From: a bacterium
Lineage (GTDB): Bacteria > CAIWAD01
DNA: 27,934 nucleotides
Direction of reading: 5' to 3'
Assembly (NCBI GenBank): GCA_030685015.1
Contig: JAUXWS010000083.1
Span: 1 to 27,934 of the forward strand
Below, piece after piece: positions 1 to 7,398 of the stretch. Below the pieces are notes generated by a model. It saw nothing but the letters and a program-made list of their open reading frames with translations. It did not search any database and had not been told where the DNA came from. A program made the translations under genes and the position numbers. Position 1 is the first letter of the stretch. The number at the start of each line of letters is the position of its first letter.

Positions 1-579
1 CAGGCAGAACTCGGCGGCCAGGACAATGCGGTCACCCAAACCCGGCGCGCTGCGGTAACCCAGGGCCAGTTCATCCGCCACGGCCCAGCGCCGTCCGCCG
101 TCGCGCGCCATCAGGCGGACCCGGGTCAGCACTTGGGCCACCTCCTGGCCAAAGGCACCGGCGTTCATGCGCACGAGGCCGCCCACCGTGCCCGGAATAC
201 CGCCCGCGAACTCCAAGCCGGCCAGCCCGGCCGCCGCCGCCTGGCGCGCCAGGGCGGCCGCCGCCAGGGCGGCGCCCGCTTCCAGCATCGAAGCGCTGAT
301 GTGGCAGTGGGCCAGTCCCTGTCCCAGCCGGATGACGACGCCGCGCAGCCCCTCGTCGGGAAAGAGGAGGTTGGAACCGGCCCCCATCAGCCACCAGTCC
401 GCCCCCTCGCCTGCCAGCAGCCCGAGCGCCGCCGCCAGCTCCTCCTCCGATTCCGGACGGAAAAGAAGGTCGACCGGACCGCCGATGCGCCAGGAGCAGA
501 GGTCGGCGAGGGGCACCTGCGCCTCGCAGCGGTCGGGGAAGGCGTCCCGCAGGCGCCCGATGGCGGCAGCCGTGCTCAT
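1..579 (-). CDS. murB: UDP-N-acetylenolpyruvoylglucosamine reductase MurB, 3' end cut by window edge
   Basis: FAD-dependent enzyme that reduces UDP-GlcNAc-enolpyruvate to UDP-MurNAc with NADPH, a cytoplasmic step of peptidoglycan precursor synthesis. The first 193 residues are visible and the frame is still open at base 1, so about the last third is missing. The FAD-binding segment GAGSNLLF is at residues 66-73 and the family signature GGIPGTVGGLVRMNAGAFG at 126-144. A GYRSA motif near 174 matches the conserved Tyr/Arg region. The ATG overlaps the ftsW stop as ATGA (576-579), which points to coupled translation and fixes the start. murC, a common upstream neighbour, is not here; the gene follows ftsW directly. 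Identification is firm; only the C-terminal domain type cannot be judged. Confidence 0.95.
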   Translation of the reverse strand, partial: MSTAAAIGRLRDAFPDRCEAQVPLADLCSWRIGGPVDLLFRPESEEELAAALGLLAGEGADWWLMGAGSNLLFPDEGLRGVVIRLGQGLAHCHISASMLEAGAALAAAALARQAAAAGLAGLEFAGGIPGTVGGLVRMNAGAFGQEVAQVLTRVRLMARDGGRRWAVADELALGYRSAPGLGDRIVLAAEFCL

Positions 580-1736
580 GATCCCGGCGCCATGAGCTGG
601 ACATTGCGGGCGTGGTAGGAGAGGTTCATCAGCACGCCCAGGGCGGCCAGCATGGTGATCATCGAGGTGCCCCCGTAGCTGAAGAGCGGGAGCGGCTGGC
701 CAGTGACCGGGAAGAGGCCGGTGGCGACGAAGAGGTTGATGATCGAGTGGACGAAGAAGATGCCGGTGATGCCGGCGGCCAGCATGCGGGCGAAGTCGTC
801 CTGGGAGCGGCGCACGATGTGCAGGCCGCGGGAGAAGACGATGGCGTAGAGCACGACCAGGAGCAGGCAGCCGGCCAGGCCGTACTCCTCGCCGAAGATG
901 GCGAAGATGAAATCGTTGAAGGGCTCGGGCAGGTAGAAGAGCTTCTGCATGCTGTTGCCGCCCCCCACGCCCGTCAGGCCGCCGCGGGCAAAGGCGATGA
1001 GCGACTGGGCCTGCTGCATGTCGGCCACGTCCGGGCTCCACAGGCTGGCCACCCAGCTGAGAATGCGGGCGCGCCGGTACTCCTCGGCGGCCAGCACCAC
1101 GGTGGCGCCCAGGGCGGCCAGGGTGCCGCCGCCCAGCAGCCAGGTGAGAGGCAGGCCGGCCAGGAAGACCATGATCATGGTCACGCCGAAGAGGGCCAGG
1201 ACCATGGAGAAGTTGGGCTGCAGGACGAGGATGAACATGCCGGCCAGCATCATGGCTGAACCGCTCAGGAGCAGGCGCCAGTCCCGCCGGAAGTCCCGCA
1301 CGCGGGCCAGGGAGGAGGCCAGCATGAGGACGAGGCCGAACTTGGCCACGTCGACCGGCTGGAAAGCGCGGCCGCCAAGCAGGATCCAGCGCCTTGCCCC
1401 GTTGATGGGCGGCATGAAGAGGGTGACGGCGAGGAGCAGGAGGCTGATCGCGCCGATCCAGGGGGCCAGCGGGCGCCAGTGGCGGTAGTCCACCTTCATC
1501 ATGACGAAGAAGAGGATGAGACCGATGAGGATCTTCTCCAGATGCCGCACGAAGTAAAGTCCTGCCGAGCCCTCGGCCACGCCGAAGTGGCTGGAGGCGG
1601 AGTAGACCGCGAGCGATCCAATGGAGAGGATGAGCAGGATGACGAAGGCCAGGATGCGGTCGATGGTCGCCACGCGTGGGGCGATGCCCAGGGGCAGGCC
1701 GGCGGATCCGCCGGCGCTGTGGCGGCTGCGCATCAT
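576..1736 (-). CDS. ftsW: SEDS-family septal peptidoglycan glycosyltransferase FtsW
   Basis: Multi-pass inner-membrane protein of 386 residues that polymerises septal glycan strands from lipid II together with the class B PBP FtsI. A short polar N-terminus (about 25 residues) precedes roughly ten hydrophobic segments. SEDS hallmarks are visible: GARRWI, the QPVDVAKFG block, LPEPFNDFIFAIFGEEYGL before a late membrane span, and LPLFSYGGTSM near the C-terminus. The chosen ATG at 1736 overlaps the murF stop as ATGA; a second ATG lies one codon on. The open frame extends further upstream but only inside murF. RodA is the paralogue it could be confused with. Location between murF and murB, in an operon with ftsI, favours FtsW. 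mraY, murD and murG, usual neighbours, are absent. Confidence 0.93.
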   Translation of the reverse strand: MMRSRHSAGGSAGLPLGIAPRVATIDRILAFVILLILSIGSLAVYSASSHFGVAEGSAGLYFVRHLEKILIGLILFFVMMKVDYRHWRPLAPWIGAISLLLLAVTLFMPPINGARRWILLGGRAFQPVDVAKFGLVLMLASSLARVRDFRRDWRLLLSGSAMMLAGMFILVLQPNFSMVLALFGVTMIMVFLAGLPLTWLLGGGTLAALGATVVLAAEEYRRARILSWVASLWSPDVADMQQAQSLIAFARGGLTGVGGGNSMQKLFYLPEPFNDFIFAIFGEEYGLAGCLLLVVLYAIVFSRGLHIVRRSQDDFARMLAAGITGIFFVHSIINLFVATGLFPVTGQPLPLFSYGGTSMITMLAALGVLMNLSYHARNVQLMAPGS

Positions 1737-3094
1737 GGAATCCACTCCCGGGCCAGGGCGTCCAGGCCCGTCCGGCGGCTCGCCTTGAGCAGCACCAGGT
1801 CGCCGGGGCGGGGCGTGAAGAGCGCGGCCAGTCCCGCGGGGGTGGCGGCCTGGCCGTCGGGCGGATGGCCGCCCTCCCGCAGACCGCTGGCATAGGCGGC
1901 GCGGGCCGCATCCGCGCCGACGAGCAGGATCAGGTCCAGGCCCAGCGAAGCGGCCAATCGGCCGCACTTCCGGTGGAGCCGCTCCGCCTCGCCGCCCAGC
2001 TCGCCCATCTCGCCCAGCACGGCCACGCGCCGATCCCCGCCCATGGCGGCCAGGGTGCGGAGGGCCGCCTCCAGCGAGGCCGGATTGGCGTTGTAGCTGT
2101 CGTCCAGGAGGGTCCAGCCGCCCCCGCGCCGCAGTTGCATGCGGCCGGCGGAGCCGCGGAAGGCGGCGATCCCCGCCAGCAGGGTCGGCACATCCAGGCC
2201 CAGCTCCAGGGCGGCGGCCGTGGCGGCGGCGACGCAGGCGAGGAAGGCCTGCCCGGGCACGGGAAGCCGGAGCTCGTGCCCGGACAGGCGGAAGAGGTGG
2301 CGCGCCTGTTCATCCACGCCCACCGATTCCATGACGATCCCCGCCCCGGCACTGCGGTTCCGGAGCGAATAACTGCCGCGACGCCTCAAGATCCTTGCCT
2401 GCGCGGCGACCAGGGGATCGTCCTCGTTGACGATGCCCGTGCCGTCGTGCTCCGCCAGCCACTGGAAGAGCCGGCCCTTCTCCCGCGCCACCGCTTCCAG
2501 CCCGCCCGTCCCTTCCAGGTGGGCCGGCTGGATGTTGGTGATCAAACCATGGGTGGGCCGCGCCATGGCGCAGATGCGGGCGATCTCGCCCGGCAGCGAC
2601 ATGCCGGCCTCGAGCACGTACAGCTCGTGCCCGTCCAGCGCGTTGAGGAGCGAGAGGGGCGCCCCCACCGTGCTGTTCTGGTTGCCCTGGCTGCCCGCCG
2701 CCCGCCAGCGGCCTCCCAGCATGGCGAGGAGCAGCTCCTTGGTCGTGGTCTTCCCGTTGGAGCCGGTGATCGCCAGCACCGACCCCTCATGCCGGTCGCG
2801 GGCCAGGGCGCCCAGATCGAGCAGGGCCGCGTGCGGGTCGGGCACGGCCAGCAGGCGGGGATCATCCCGGTGGGCGGCGCCCAGCCGGGCCTCCTCCGCC
2901 AGTACGGCGGCGGCGCCTGCCGTCAGCGCGTCCCCGATGTAGGCGTGGCCGTCTTGACGCTGCCCAGGCAGGGCGATGAACAAGTCGCCCGCCTTGATCT
3001 CCCGGGAGTCCACCCGTGCCTGCCAGCCCGGCGTCTCCGTCAGGCGGCGGGAATGGCCCAGGCGGGCGGCGATCTCGCTCAGCGTCGGTCTCAC
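1733..3094 (-). CDS. murF: UDP-N-acetylmuramoyl-tripeptide--D-alanyl-D-alanine ligase MurF
   Basis: ATP-dependent Mur ligase of 453 residues that adds D-Ala-D-Ala to UDP-MurNAc-tripeptide in the cytoplasm. The ATP-binding P-loop GSNGKTTT is at residues 111-118. The GNQNSTVGAPLSLL and LEAGMSLPGEI blocks typical of MurF follow. H192 lies in NIQPAHLEG and K206 is the position that is carbamylated in Mur ligases. DDSYNANP (331-338) and LGEMGELG (360-367) mark the C-terminal domain. The start is GTG at 3094, two bases after the ftsI stop; the resulting N-terminus MRPTLSEIAARLG aligns with other MurF proteins. Upstream extension would run into ftsI. murE, normally between ftsI and murF, is missing. 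Its 3' end overlaps ftsW by four bases. Confidence 0.95.
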   Translation of the reverse strand: MRPTLSEIAARLGHSRRLTETPGWQARVDSREIKAGDLFIALPGQRQDGHAYIGDALTAGAAAVLAEEARLGAAHRDDPRLLAVPDPHAALLDLGALARDRHEGSVLAITGSNGKTTTKELLLAMLGGRWRAAGSQGNQNSTVGAPLSLLNALDGHELYVLEAGMSLPGEIARICAMARPTHGLITNIQPAHLEGTGGLEAVAREKGRLFQWLAEHDGTGIVNEDDPLVAAQARILRRRGSYSLRNRSAGAGIVMESVGVDEQARHLFRLSGHELRLPVPGQAFLACVAAATAAALELGLDVPTLLAGIAAFRGSAGRMQLRRGGGWTLLDDSYNANPASLEAALRTLAAMGGDRRVAVLGEMGELGGEAERLHRKCGRLAASLGLDLILLVGADAARAAYASGLREGGHPPDGQAATPAGLAALFTPRPGDLVLLKASRRTGLDALAREWIP

Positions 3095-3096
3095 GG

Positions 3097-5088
3097 CTAC
3101 TCGCAGTATAGGACCCACTCGCTTGCGGCGGCCATCTCGCCGGGCGGAGGGCTTTGATTCAACACGGTCAGGCCGCTGCCAGCCACGCGCAAGTCCCGGC
3201 CATAGGGACTGAGCCGCCCCAGGGCGGCGCGCAGACTCTGTCCGGCCAGATCGGGCGGCCCGCCGACGGGTTGGACGGCGGCCGTCCGGCGGAGGGCGGG
3301 CTGCTCCCGCTCCACCCACAGGAGCGGCGAGAGGCTGCGCTGGCCATCCTGGTCCAGCAGCAAGGCGCGCTCGACGATGCGGCGGAAGGCGGGGGCCGCC
3401 ACCACGCCGCCGTAGATCTGGCCGCGGGGATTGTCCACCAGCACGATGCCGGCCAGCGGACCAGTGGGCAGCTCGGCGAAGCCAATGAAGCTGGCGAAGT
3501 AGTCGCTCTGGGAGTAGCCGCCCCCGGGGTTGACCTTCTGGGCCGTGCCGGTCTTGCCGCAGACAACGACGCCGGGCACGGCGGCCTGCTTGCCGGTCCC
3601 CTTCTCCACCACTTCGCGCATGAGGTCGTACAGGATGGAGGCCGTCTCCGACGCGATGACCCGACGGATGACGAGGGCTTCGCGCTGGTACTGGCGGCCG
3701 TCCCCCGTCGCCTGGATCAGGACATGCGGCCGCACCAGCACGCCGTCGTTGGCGATGCAGGCGAAGGCGCAGGCCATCTGGAGGGCGGTGACGGCCACGC
3801 CCTGCCCCATGGAGATGTTGGCGAACTCCACCGGACCCCAGCGTCCCACGCGGGGCAGCTGGCCACCCACCTCCCCGGGCAGGTCCACGCCCAGGGACTG
3901 GCCGAAGCCGAAGTTGCGGGACATGACATAGAGGTCGCGATGGGCCAGACGCTGGCTGATCACCACCGTGCCGATGTTGGAGGACTTGGAGAAGACCTCG
4001 CGCACCTTGAGGCTGGGGTAGCCGCCCTTGTTGGAGTCGTGGATGATGGCGTTCTTGACGCGGTAGGCGCCGTTGTGGCAGGGCACCACCTCGTCCAGGT
4101 CGGGGATGGCGCCGGCCTCGATGGCGGCGGCGAAGGAGACCAGCTTGTAGGTCGAGCCCGGCTCGTACTGGTCCGTCACCACACGCAGGCGGGCCGCCTC
4201 CGGGGTGAAGAGGCGCAGATCGTTGGGGTTGAGCTGCGGCCAGCTGGCCAGCGCGCTGATCTGTCCGCTGCGCGGATCCAACAGCACGACCTGGCCGGCC
4301 AGGGCGTGGTGGGCCAGCACGGCCGCCTCCAGCTCCTCCTCGGCGATGGTCTGCAGGCGCAGGTCCAGCCCCAGCTCCAGGTTCATGCCGGGGCGGGCCT
4401 CCTGGCGGGGCCGCTCGCTGAAGGCGTGGCCCCAGCCCTTGGCGTCGCGCAGATGGTACTCCTTGCCATCCACGCCGCGCAGCAGGCTGTCATAGGCGGA
4501 TTCGATCCCCCCGATGGGCTGGTCCTCGGCGTTGAGGCAGCCCAGCAGGTTGCCGGCCACCTGGCCCTGGGGGTAGATGCGGTTGCCCGTCTGTTCCAGC
4601 CAGACGCCGGGCATGCGCGCCTCGCGCACCTGGCGGGCGTGCACCTCGGTGATGTCCCGGGCCAGGACCAGGTAGCGGCGGGTCTTTTCGCGCTTCATCT
4701 CCCGCCGCAGCTCCGCCTCGAAGGCCTGGCGGCTCTGTCCGGTGATGGGGGCCACCAGCTCCACCAACCTCGTGAAACGCTCCGGATCCTTGTGGCCCAG
4801 CACCTCGTTGCGGATCTGAAGGGGATTGCAGGCCAGGCGGAAGACCTGGTTCAGTTCGACGGCCAGCAGGCTGCCGCGGGCGTCGAAGATGTTGCCCCGG
4901 GGGGCGCGCAGGGTGACGGTGGTGTAGAGCTGCCGTTCGGCCCGCTCAACCAGCAGGTCGCCCCAGAGGACCTGGACGGCCCCCAGCTTGAGCAGCACGG
5001 CGACCAGCGCCAGCAGTCCGGCCACGCGCAGGACGGTGACGCGGCCGCTGTGGCGCAGCGGCGAGCCTTCCAGCGAGACGCGCCTCAT
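3097..5088 (-). CDS. ftsI: Class B penicillin-binding protein FtsI (PBP3-like) with C-terminal PASTA-like domain
   Basis: Septal transpeptidase of 663 residues, anchored in the inner membrane with its catalytic part in the periplasm. One membrane segment spans residues 20-40. The class B dimerisation segment RGNIFDARG starts at residue 64. Catalytic motifs are all present: S312-TYK315 (SxxK), S369-S-N371 (SxN) and K512-TG514 (KTG). After the transpeptidase domain, a segment from about 608 to 663 (PDLAGQSLRAALGRL, then VLNQSPPPGE) looks like one PASTA unit. The ATG at 5088 overlaps the ftsL-like stop as ATGA. In E. coli FtsI lacks PASTA; such domains are known in Gram-positive and some other FtsI/SpoVD-type proteins. 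The pairing with FtsW two genes downstream fits the divisome role. Confidence 0.94.
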   Translation of the reverse strand: MRRVSLEGSPLRHSGRVTVLRVAGLLALVAVLLKLGAVQVLWGDLLVERAERQLYTTVTLRAPRGNIFDARGSLLAVELNQVFRLACNPLQIRNEVLGHKDPERFTRLVELVAPITGQSRQAFEAELRREMKREKTRRYLVLARDITEVHARQVREARMPGVWLEQTGNRIYPQGQVAGNLLGCLNAEDQPIGGIESAYDSLLRGVDGKEYHLRDAKGWGHAFSERPRQEARPGMNLELGLDLRLQTIAEEELEAAVLAHHALAGQVVLLDPRSGQISALASWPQLNPNDLRLFTPEAARLRVVTDQYEPGSTYKLVSFAAAIEAGAIPDLDEVVPCHNGAYRVKNAIIHDSNKGGYPSLKVREVFSKSSNIGTVVISQRLAHRDLYVMSRNFGFGQSLGVDLPGEVGGQLPRVGRWGPVEFANISMGQGVAVTALQMACAFACIANDGVLVRPHVLIQATGDGRQYQREALVIRRVIASETASILYDLMREVVEKGTGKQAAVPGVVVCGKTGTAQKVNPGGGYSQSDYFASFIGFAELPTGPLAGIVLVDNPRGQIYGGVVAAPAFRRIVERALLLDQDGQRSLSPLLWVEREQPALRRTAAVQPVGGPPDLAGQSLRAALGRLSPYGRDLRVAGSGLTVLNQSPPPGEMAAASEWVLYCE

Positions 5089-5450
5089 CGCCGCGCCCCC
5101 TGGCGGCGCAGCGGCGTCTCCAGGCTCAGGTCGTGGCGGGCCAACCCGGGATCGACCACGATGAGATGGGGGCTTTGCTCCGGCCAGACGAGGCCCAGGG
5201 CGCGGCCGGCCCGCTCGATCCGGCCAAAGGCGGTGTGCGACAGGTAGAAGCCCTGTTCGATCTGCAACTCCCCCTCCAGCGAGGAGCAGGCGCGGGTCGT
5301 GCGGAAGACCTGGGTGCGCAAGCCATCGGTCTCGAGCACCTTCCAGACGCGGAAGAGGAGGGCGGTGACCACCACCGCCAGCAGGGGCAGAAGGCGCCAG
5401 AAGAAGCCGAACTGCTCGCGGATGACAAGGGGCGGGACGGGGCGTGCCAT
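5085..5450 (-). CDS. ftsL: FtsL-like bitopic divisome protein
   Basis: Small protein of 121 residues. A cytoplasmic N-terminus of about 16 residues is followed by a single strong membrane segment (about residues 17-36, WRLLPLLAVVVTALLFRVW) and a short extracytoplasmic domain. Size, topology and position between rsmH and ftsI match FtsL, which with FtsB and FtsQ links early and late divisome proteins and activates FtsW-FtsI. FtsL sequences are poorly conserved, so the call rests on context and topology rather than on a motif. A long leucine-rich coiled coil is not obvious; residues 44-80 could be helical. The ATG at 5450 follows the rsmH stop with one base between (TGA-G-ATG). The stop overlaps the ftsI start. 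Confidence 0.7.
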   Translation of the reverse strand: MARPVPPLVIREQFGFFWRLLPLLAVVVTALLFRVWKVLETDGLRTQVFRTTRACSSLEGELQIEQGFYLSHTAFGRIERAGRALGLVWPEQSPHLIVVDPGLARHDLSLETPLRRQGARR

Positions 5451-5451
5451 C

Positions 5452-6414
5452 TCAGGCCTCCATCCGCTCGATGACCCGCAGACGCGCCGAGCGGCTGCGG
5501 GGGTTGCGCGCCGCCTCGTCGGGGCCGGGCACGACGCCGCGCCGCTCAAGCAGGCGGCCCAGCCGCGGCGGCAGGGCCACCGGCAGGTGGCGGCTGCCCG
5601 GCCGCTCGGCCTCGCCGGACCAGCGACGGAAGCGGGTCTTGACGAGGCGGTCCTCCAGGCTGTGGTAGGTGATGACGGCCAGCCGGCCGCCGGCCGCCAG
5701 GCGCCGGAAGGCCTCGTCCAGCCCCTGCTCCAGGGCCTCGTGCTCGTCGTTGACGGCCATGCGCAGGGCCTGGAAGATGCGGCTGAGCAGGTCGTAGCTG
5801 CCACGCCGGCCCAGTTTCCCCTCGACCAGATCCCGCAATTGGCCGGTGCTCGCCAGGCCGCCCTGCCGGCGCGCCGCCAGCATGAGGGGGGCCAGCCGGC
5901 GCCACTCCCTCACCTCGCCCAGATCCCGCAGGAGGCGGCCCAGGGCCGCCTCGTCCACTACGTCGAGCAGGTGGCCGGCGTCCCGCGGCCGGCGGCGGTC
6001 CATGCGCATGTCGAGGGGTCCGTCAAAGCGGTAGGAGAAGCCGCGGGCGGGAGTGTCGATCTGGTGGGAGGAGAGACCCAGGTCCATCAGGATGCCCGTG
6101 AAGCGGAGGTCCTGCCAGGGGGCCGGCAGGCGGTCCAGCTCGCCGAAGCTGTGGCGCAGCAGGGTGACGCGTGAGTCCCGCCCGAGCACCTGGTGTTCCC
6201 CCATCTGATTGCTTTCCGCACCAGCCTGCGCCCGCACGTGCGCGTGCGCGTCCTCGTCCCAATCCAAGGCCAGCAGCCGACCCGATTCGTCCAGGCGGTC
6301 CAGGATGGCGCGGCTGTGTCCGCCCCCGCCCATGGTGCAGTCCAGGTAGAGTCCGCCCGGGGAAGTGACCAGTCGTTCCATCACTTCCCTTGCCAGGACG
6401 GGTTCGTGATACAT
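5452..6414 (-). CDS. rsmH: 16S rRNA (cytosine(1402)-N(4))-methyltransferase RsmH (MraW)
   Basis: S-adenosylmethionine-dependent methyltransferase of 320 residues that makes N4-methyl-C1402 in the ribosomal P site. Family blocks are all present: HEPVL at residues 3-7, the SAM-binding GGGGHS at 29-34, DLGLSSHQID at 111-120, RGFSY with DGPLDMRMD at 124-139, FQALRMAVN followed by GGRLAVITYHSLEDRLVK, and NPRSRSARLRVIE at the C-terminus. The length is normal for the family. The ATG at 6414 lies three bases after the stop of the STAS-like gene. A conserved first gene pair mraZ-rsmH is usual in dcw clusters; here the two are separated by one small gene. Confidence 0.97.
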   Translation of the reverse strand: MYHEPVLAREVMERLVTSPGGLYLDCTMGGGGHSRAILDRLDESGRLLALDWDEDAHAHVRAQAGAESNQMGEHQVLGRDSRVTLLRHSFGELDRLPAPWQDLRFTGILMDLGLSSHQIDTPARGFSYRFDGPLDMRMDRRRPRDAGHLLDVVDEAALGRLLRDLGEVREWRRLAPLMLAARRQGGLASTGQLRDLVEGKLGRRGSYDLLSRIFQALRMAVNDEHEALEQGLDEAFRRLAAGGRLAVITYHSLEDRLVKTRFRRWSGEAERPGSRHLPVALPPRLGRLLERRGVVPGPDEAARNPRSRSARLRVIERMEA

Positions 6415-6417
6415 CGG

Positions 6418-6711
6418 TCAGACGAAGATGGCGGGCGGCAGGCCTGCGCGCGCGTGCCGCCGGGCCGCCGGCTGCGGAATGCCCGAGAAGAGGAGGCCCC
6501 GCCCCGCGGGACGACGGGCCAGCACGGTCTTGAGCCAGCTGGTGGCCTCGGGACCGGCGGCGTTCCTCACCTGGCGGAAGTCGAACTGGATGCGGCGTCC
6601 GCCCGGCATGGCGCCCAGGATGAAGGCCAGCTGTTCCACCGAGCCGGCGTCCAGCTCGCCCTTGAGGCGGAAGAGGTCCAGGTCTCCCTGGCTGCGCTGC
6701 ACGATGTGCAT
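6418..6711 (-). CDS. STAS-like (anti-sigma factor antagonist-like) protein inside the dcw operon
   Basis: 97-residue protein whose pattern resembles a single STAS domain: a first strand then GELDAGSVEQL (18-28), a strand IQFDFRQV (41-48), an amphipathic helix TSWLKTVLARR (57-67), a strand GLLFSGI (72-78) and a final GLPPAIFV. In SpoIIAA-type antagonists the strand LDLSxVxFxDSSG carries the phosphorylated serine. Here that site reads roughly NAAG (50-53), so no phosphoacceptor is seen. The ATG at 6711 is chosen because GAGGTGG sits about five bases upstream; an in-frame GTG at 6717 overlaps that ribosome binding site. The gene is seven bases or more after mraZ and three before rsmH, so it is cotranscribed. 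Function is unknown; an MlaB-like or scaffold role is possible. The fold call is by eye only. Confidence 0.6.
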   Translation of the reverse strand: MHIVQRSQGDLDLFRLKGELDAGSVEQLAFILGAMPGGRRIQFDFRQVRNAAGPEATSWLKTVLARRPAGRGLLFSGIPQPAARRHARAGLPPAIFV

Positions 6712-6724
6712 GCCCACCTCGACG

Positions 6725-7141
6725 CTACTCCCCGTCCTGCAGGTGCATGGACTTCTGGTATTCGTCCGGATTCCAGATCTGCACGTAATCGATGAAGCCG
6801 GCCAGTTTCACGTCGCCGCCCTTCTCCAGCCGGGCCAGCTTGATCAGCTCGGCGGGGACCTTGATCCGACCCTGGGCATCCACCGGACAAGGGAAGGCGC
6901 AGGAGATCTGGCGCCGGATGAGGATGCGGTTGGCGGGCACGGAGCGGTCCAGGCTGGTCAGGCGATCCTGGAGTTTCTGGTACTCGGCGGGGGTGTAGAC
7001 AGCCACGCACTCGTCCCGGTCCCGCACCAGATAGACCAGGGCGTCGTCGCCGGGGGCAAGGTCGGCCTTGAAGGCGGAAGGAATCTTCACCCTCCCCTTC
7101 TCATCCATGGCGTAGGAGTATTCTCCCATGAAGTACGGCAT
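6725..7141 (-). CDS. mraZ: Transcriptional regulator MraZ
   Basis: 138-residue DNA-binding protein that controls the dcw operon in several bacteria. It has two SpoVT/AbrB-like half domains, each with the DxxGR signature: DEKGRVKIP at residues 13-21 and DAQGRIKVP at 88-96. FMGEYSYAMDEKG near the N-terminus and YVQIWNPDEY near the C-terminus also fit the family. The ATG at 7141 has GAGGG about five bases upstream; a second ATG at 7129 has no clear ribosome binding site, though many MraZ proteins begin near it. This is the first gene of the dcw transcript. Repeats resembling MraZ boxes lie immediately upstream (7145-7169), so autoregulation is likely. Confidence 0.96.
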   Translation of the reverse strand: MPYFMGEYSYAMDEKGRVKIPSAFKADLAPGDDALVYLVRDRDECVAVYTPAEYQKLQDRLTSLDRSVPANRILIRRQISCAFPCPVDAQGRIKVPAELIKLARLEKGGDVKLAGFIDYVQIWNPDEYQKSMHLQDGE

Positions 7142-7144
7142 GGC

Positions 7145-7169
7145 GACCCTCGATGCCCACGAATTACCA
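7145..7169 (-). promoter_or_regulatory. Candidate MraZ operator (TGGxN repeats with 10-bp period)
   Basis: Read on the minus strand this is TGGTA-5 nt-TGGGC-5 nt-GGGTC. It resembles the MraZ box known from E. coli and mollicutes, which is direct TGGGN repeats separated by 5 nt. The third copy is degenerate. The repeats lie between the predicted transcription start and the mraZ ATG, so bound MraZ could block initiation or early elongation. Inference from pattern and location. Confidence 0.5.
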
Positions 7170-7181
7170 CAATTCGCCCGA

Positions 7182-7210
7182 AAAGTACGCGTTCACTGAC
7201 ATGAAGTCAA
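7182..7210 (-). promoter_or_regulatory. Predicted sigma70-type promoter of the dcw operon
   Basis: On the minus strand a -35 box TTGACT (7210-7205) is separated by exactly 17 bases from TACTTT (7187-7182). The -35 matches five of six consensus bases; the -10 is weaker. Transcription would start near 7175 and give a leader of about 34 nt before mraZ. A perfect TTGACA on the same strand at 7249-7244 has no acceptable -10 partner. Confidence 0.5.
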
Positions 7211-7381
7211 GCGTTTTCGGCCACATTTCGCACATCAATCAACTGTCAATCAGCATTCTCATTGCATATCAACACTATAATTTGACTCCTGCTCATGGGG
7301 CCAGCGTGGTTTTTTGTGGGAGGTAGTGAGTCTCCCTTCCCCCACTGGTGCGGGCGGGCGACGCTCAACAAAGTTCGGACT

Positions 7382-7398
7382 ATTGTGATTTGTACAAT
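7382..7398. repeat. Small inverted repeat, possible operator of the ArsR-type regulator
   Basis: ATTGT (7382-7386) and ACAAT (7394-7398) are perfect inverted arms around a 7-base centre, in the AT-rich part of the region upstream of the ArsR-type gene. Such imperfect dyads are typical ArsR operators, but arms this short also occur by chance. The right arm includes a TACAAT that could be a -10 box. Confidence 0.25.

Noticed and set aside
3154-5247. 697-codon plus-strand open frame opposite ftsI
   Set aside because: High GC makes long antisense frames common. The sequence is low-complexity His/Gly/Ala-rich and lies opposite a firmly identified ftsI.
7244-7249. Perfect TTGACA on the minus strand as a second dcw promoter
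   Set aside because: No acceptable -10 hexamer occurs 16 to 18 bases downstream.
7276-7281. Perfect TATAAT on the plus strand as promoter of the ArsR-type gene
   Set aside because: No -35 match at a suitable distance, and it would give a leader of about 250 bases.
7316-7345. Hairpin GTGGGAG/CTCCC with outer CCCAC as a terminator
   Set aside because: The T-run is on the wrong side for plus-strand termination and there is none for the minus strand; no upstream gene needs it.
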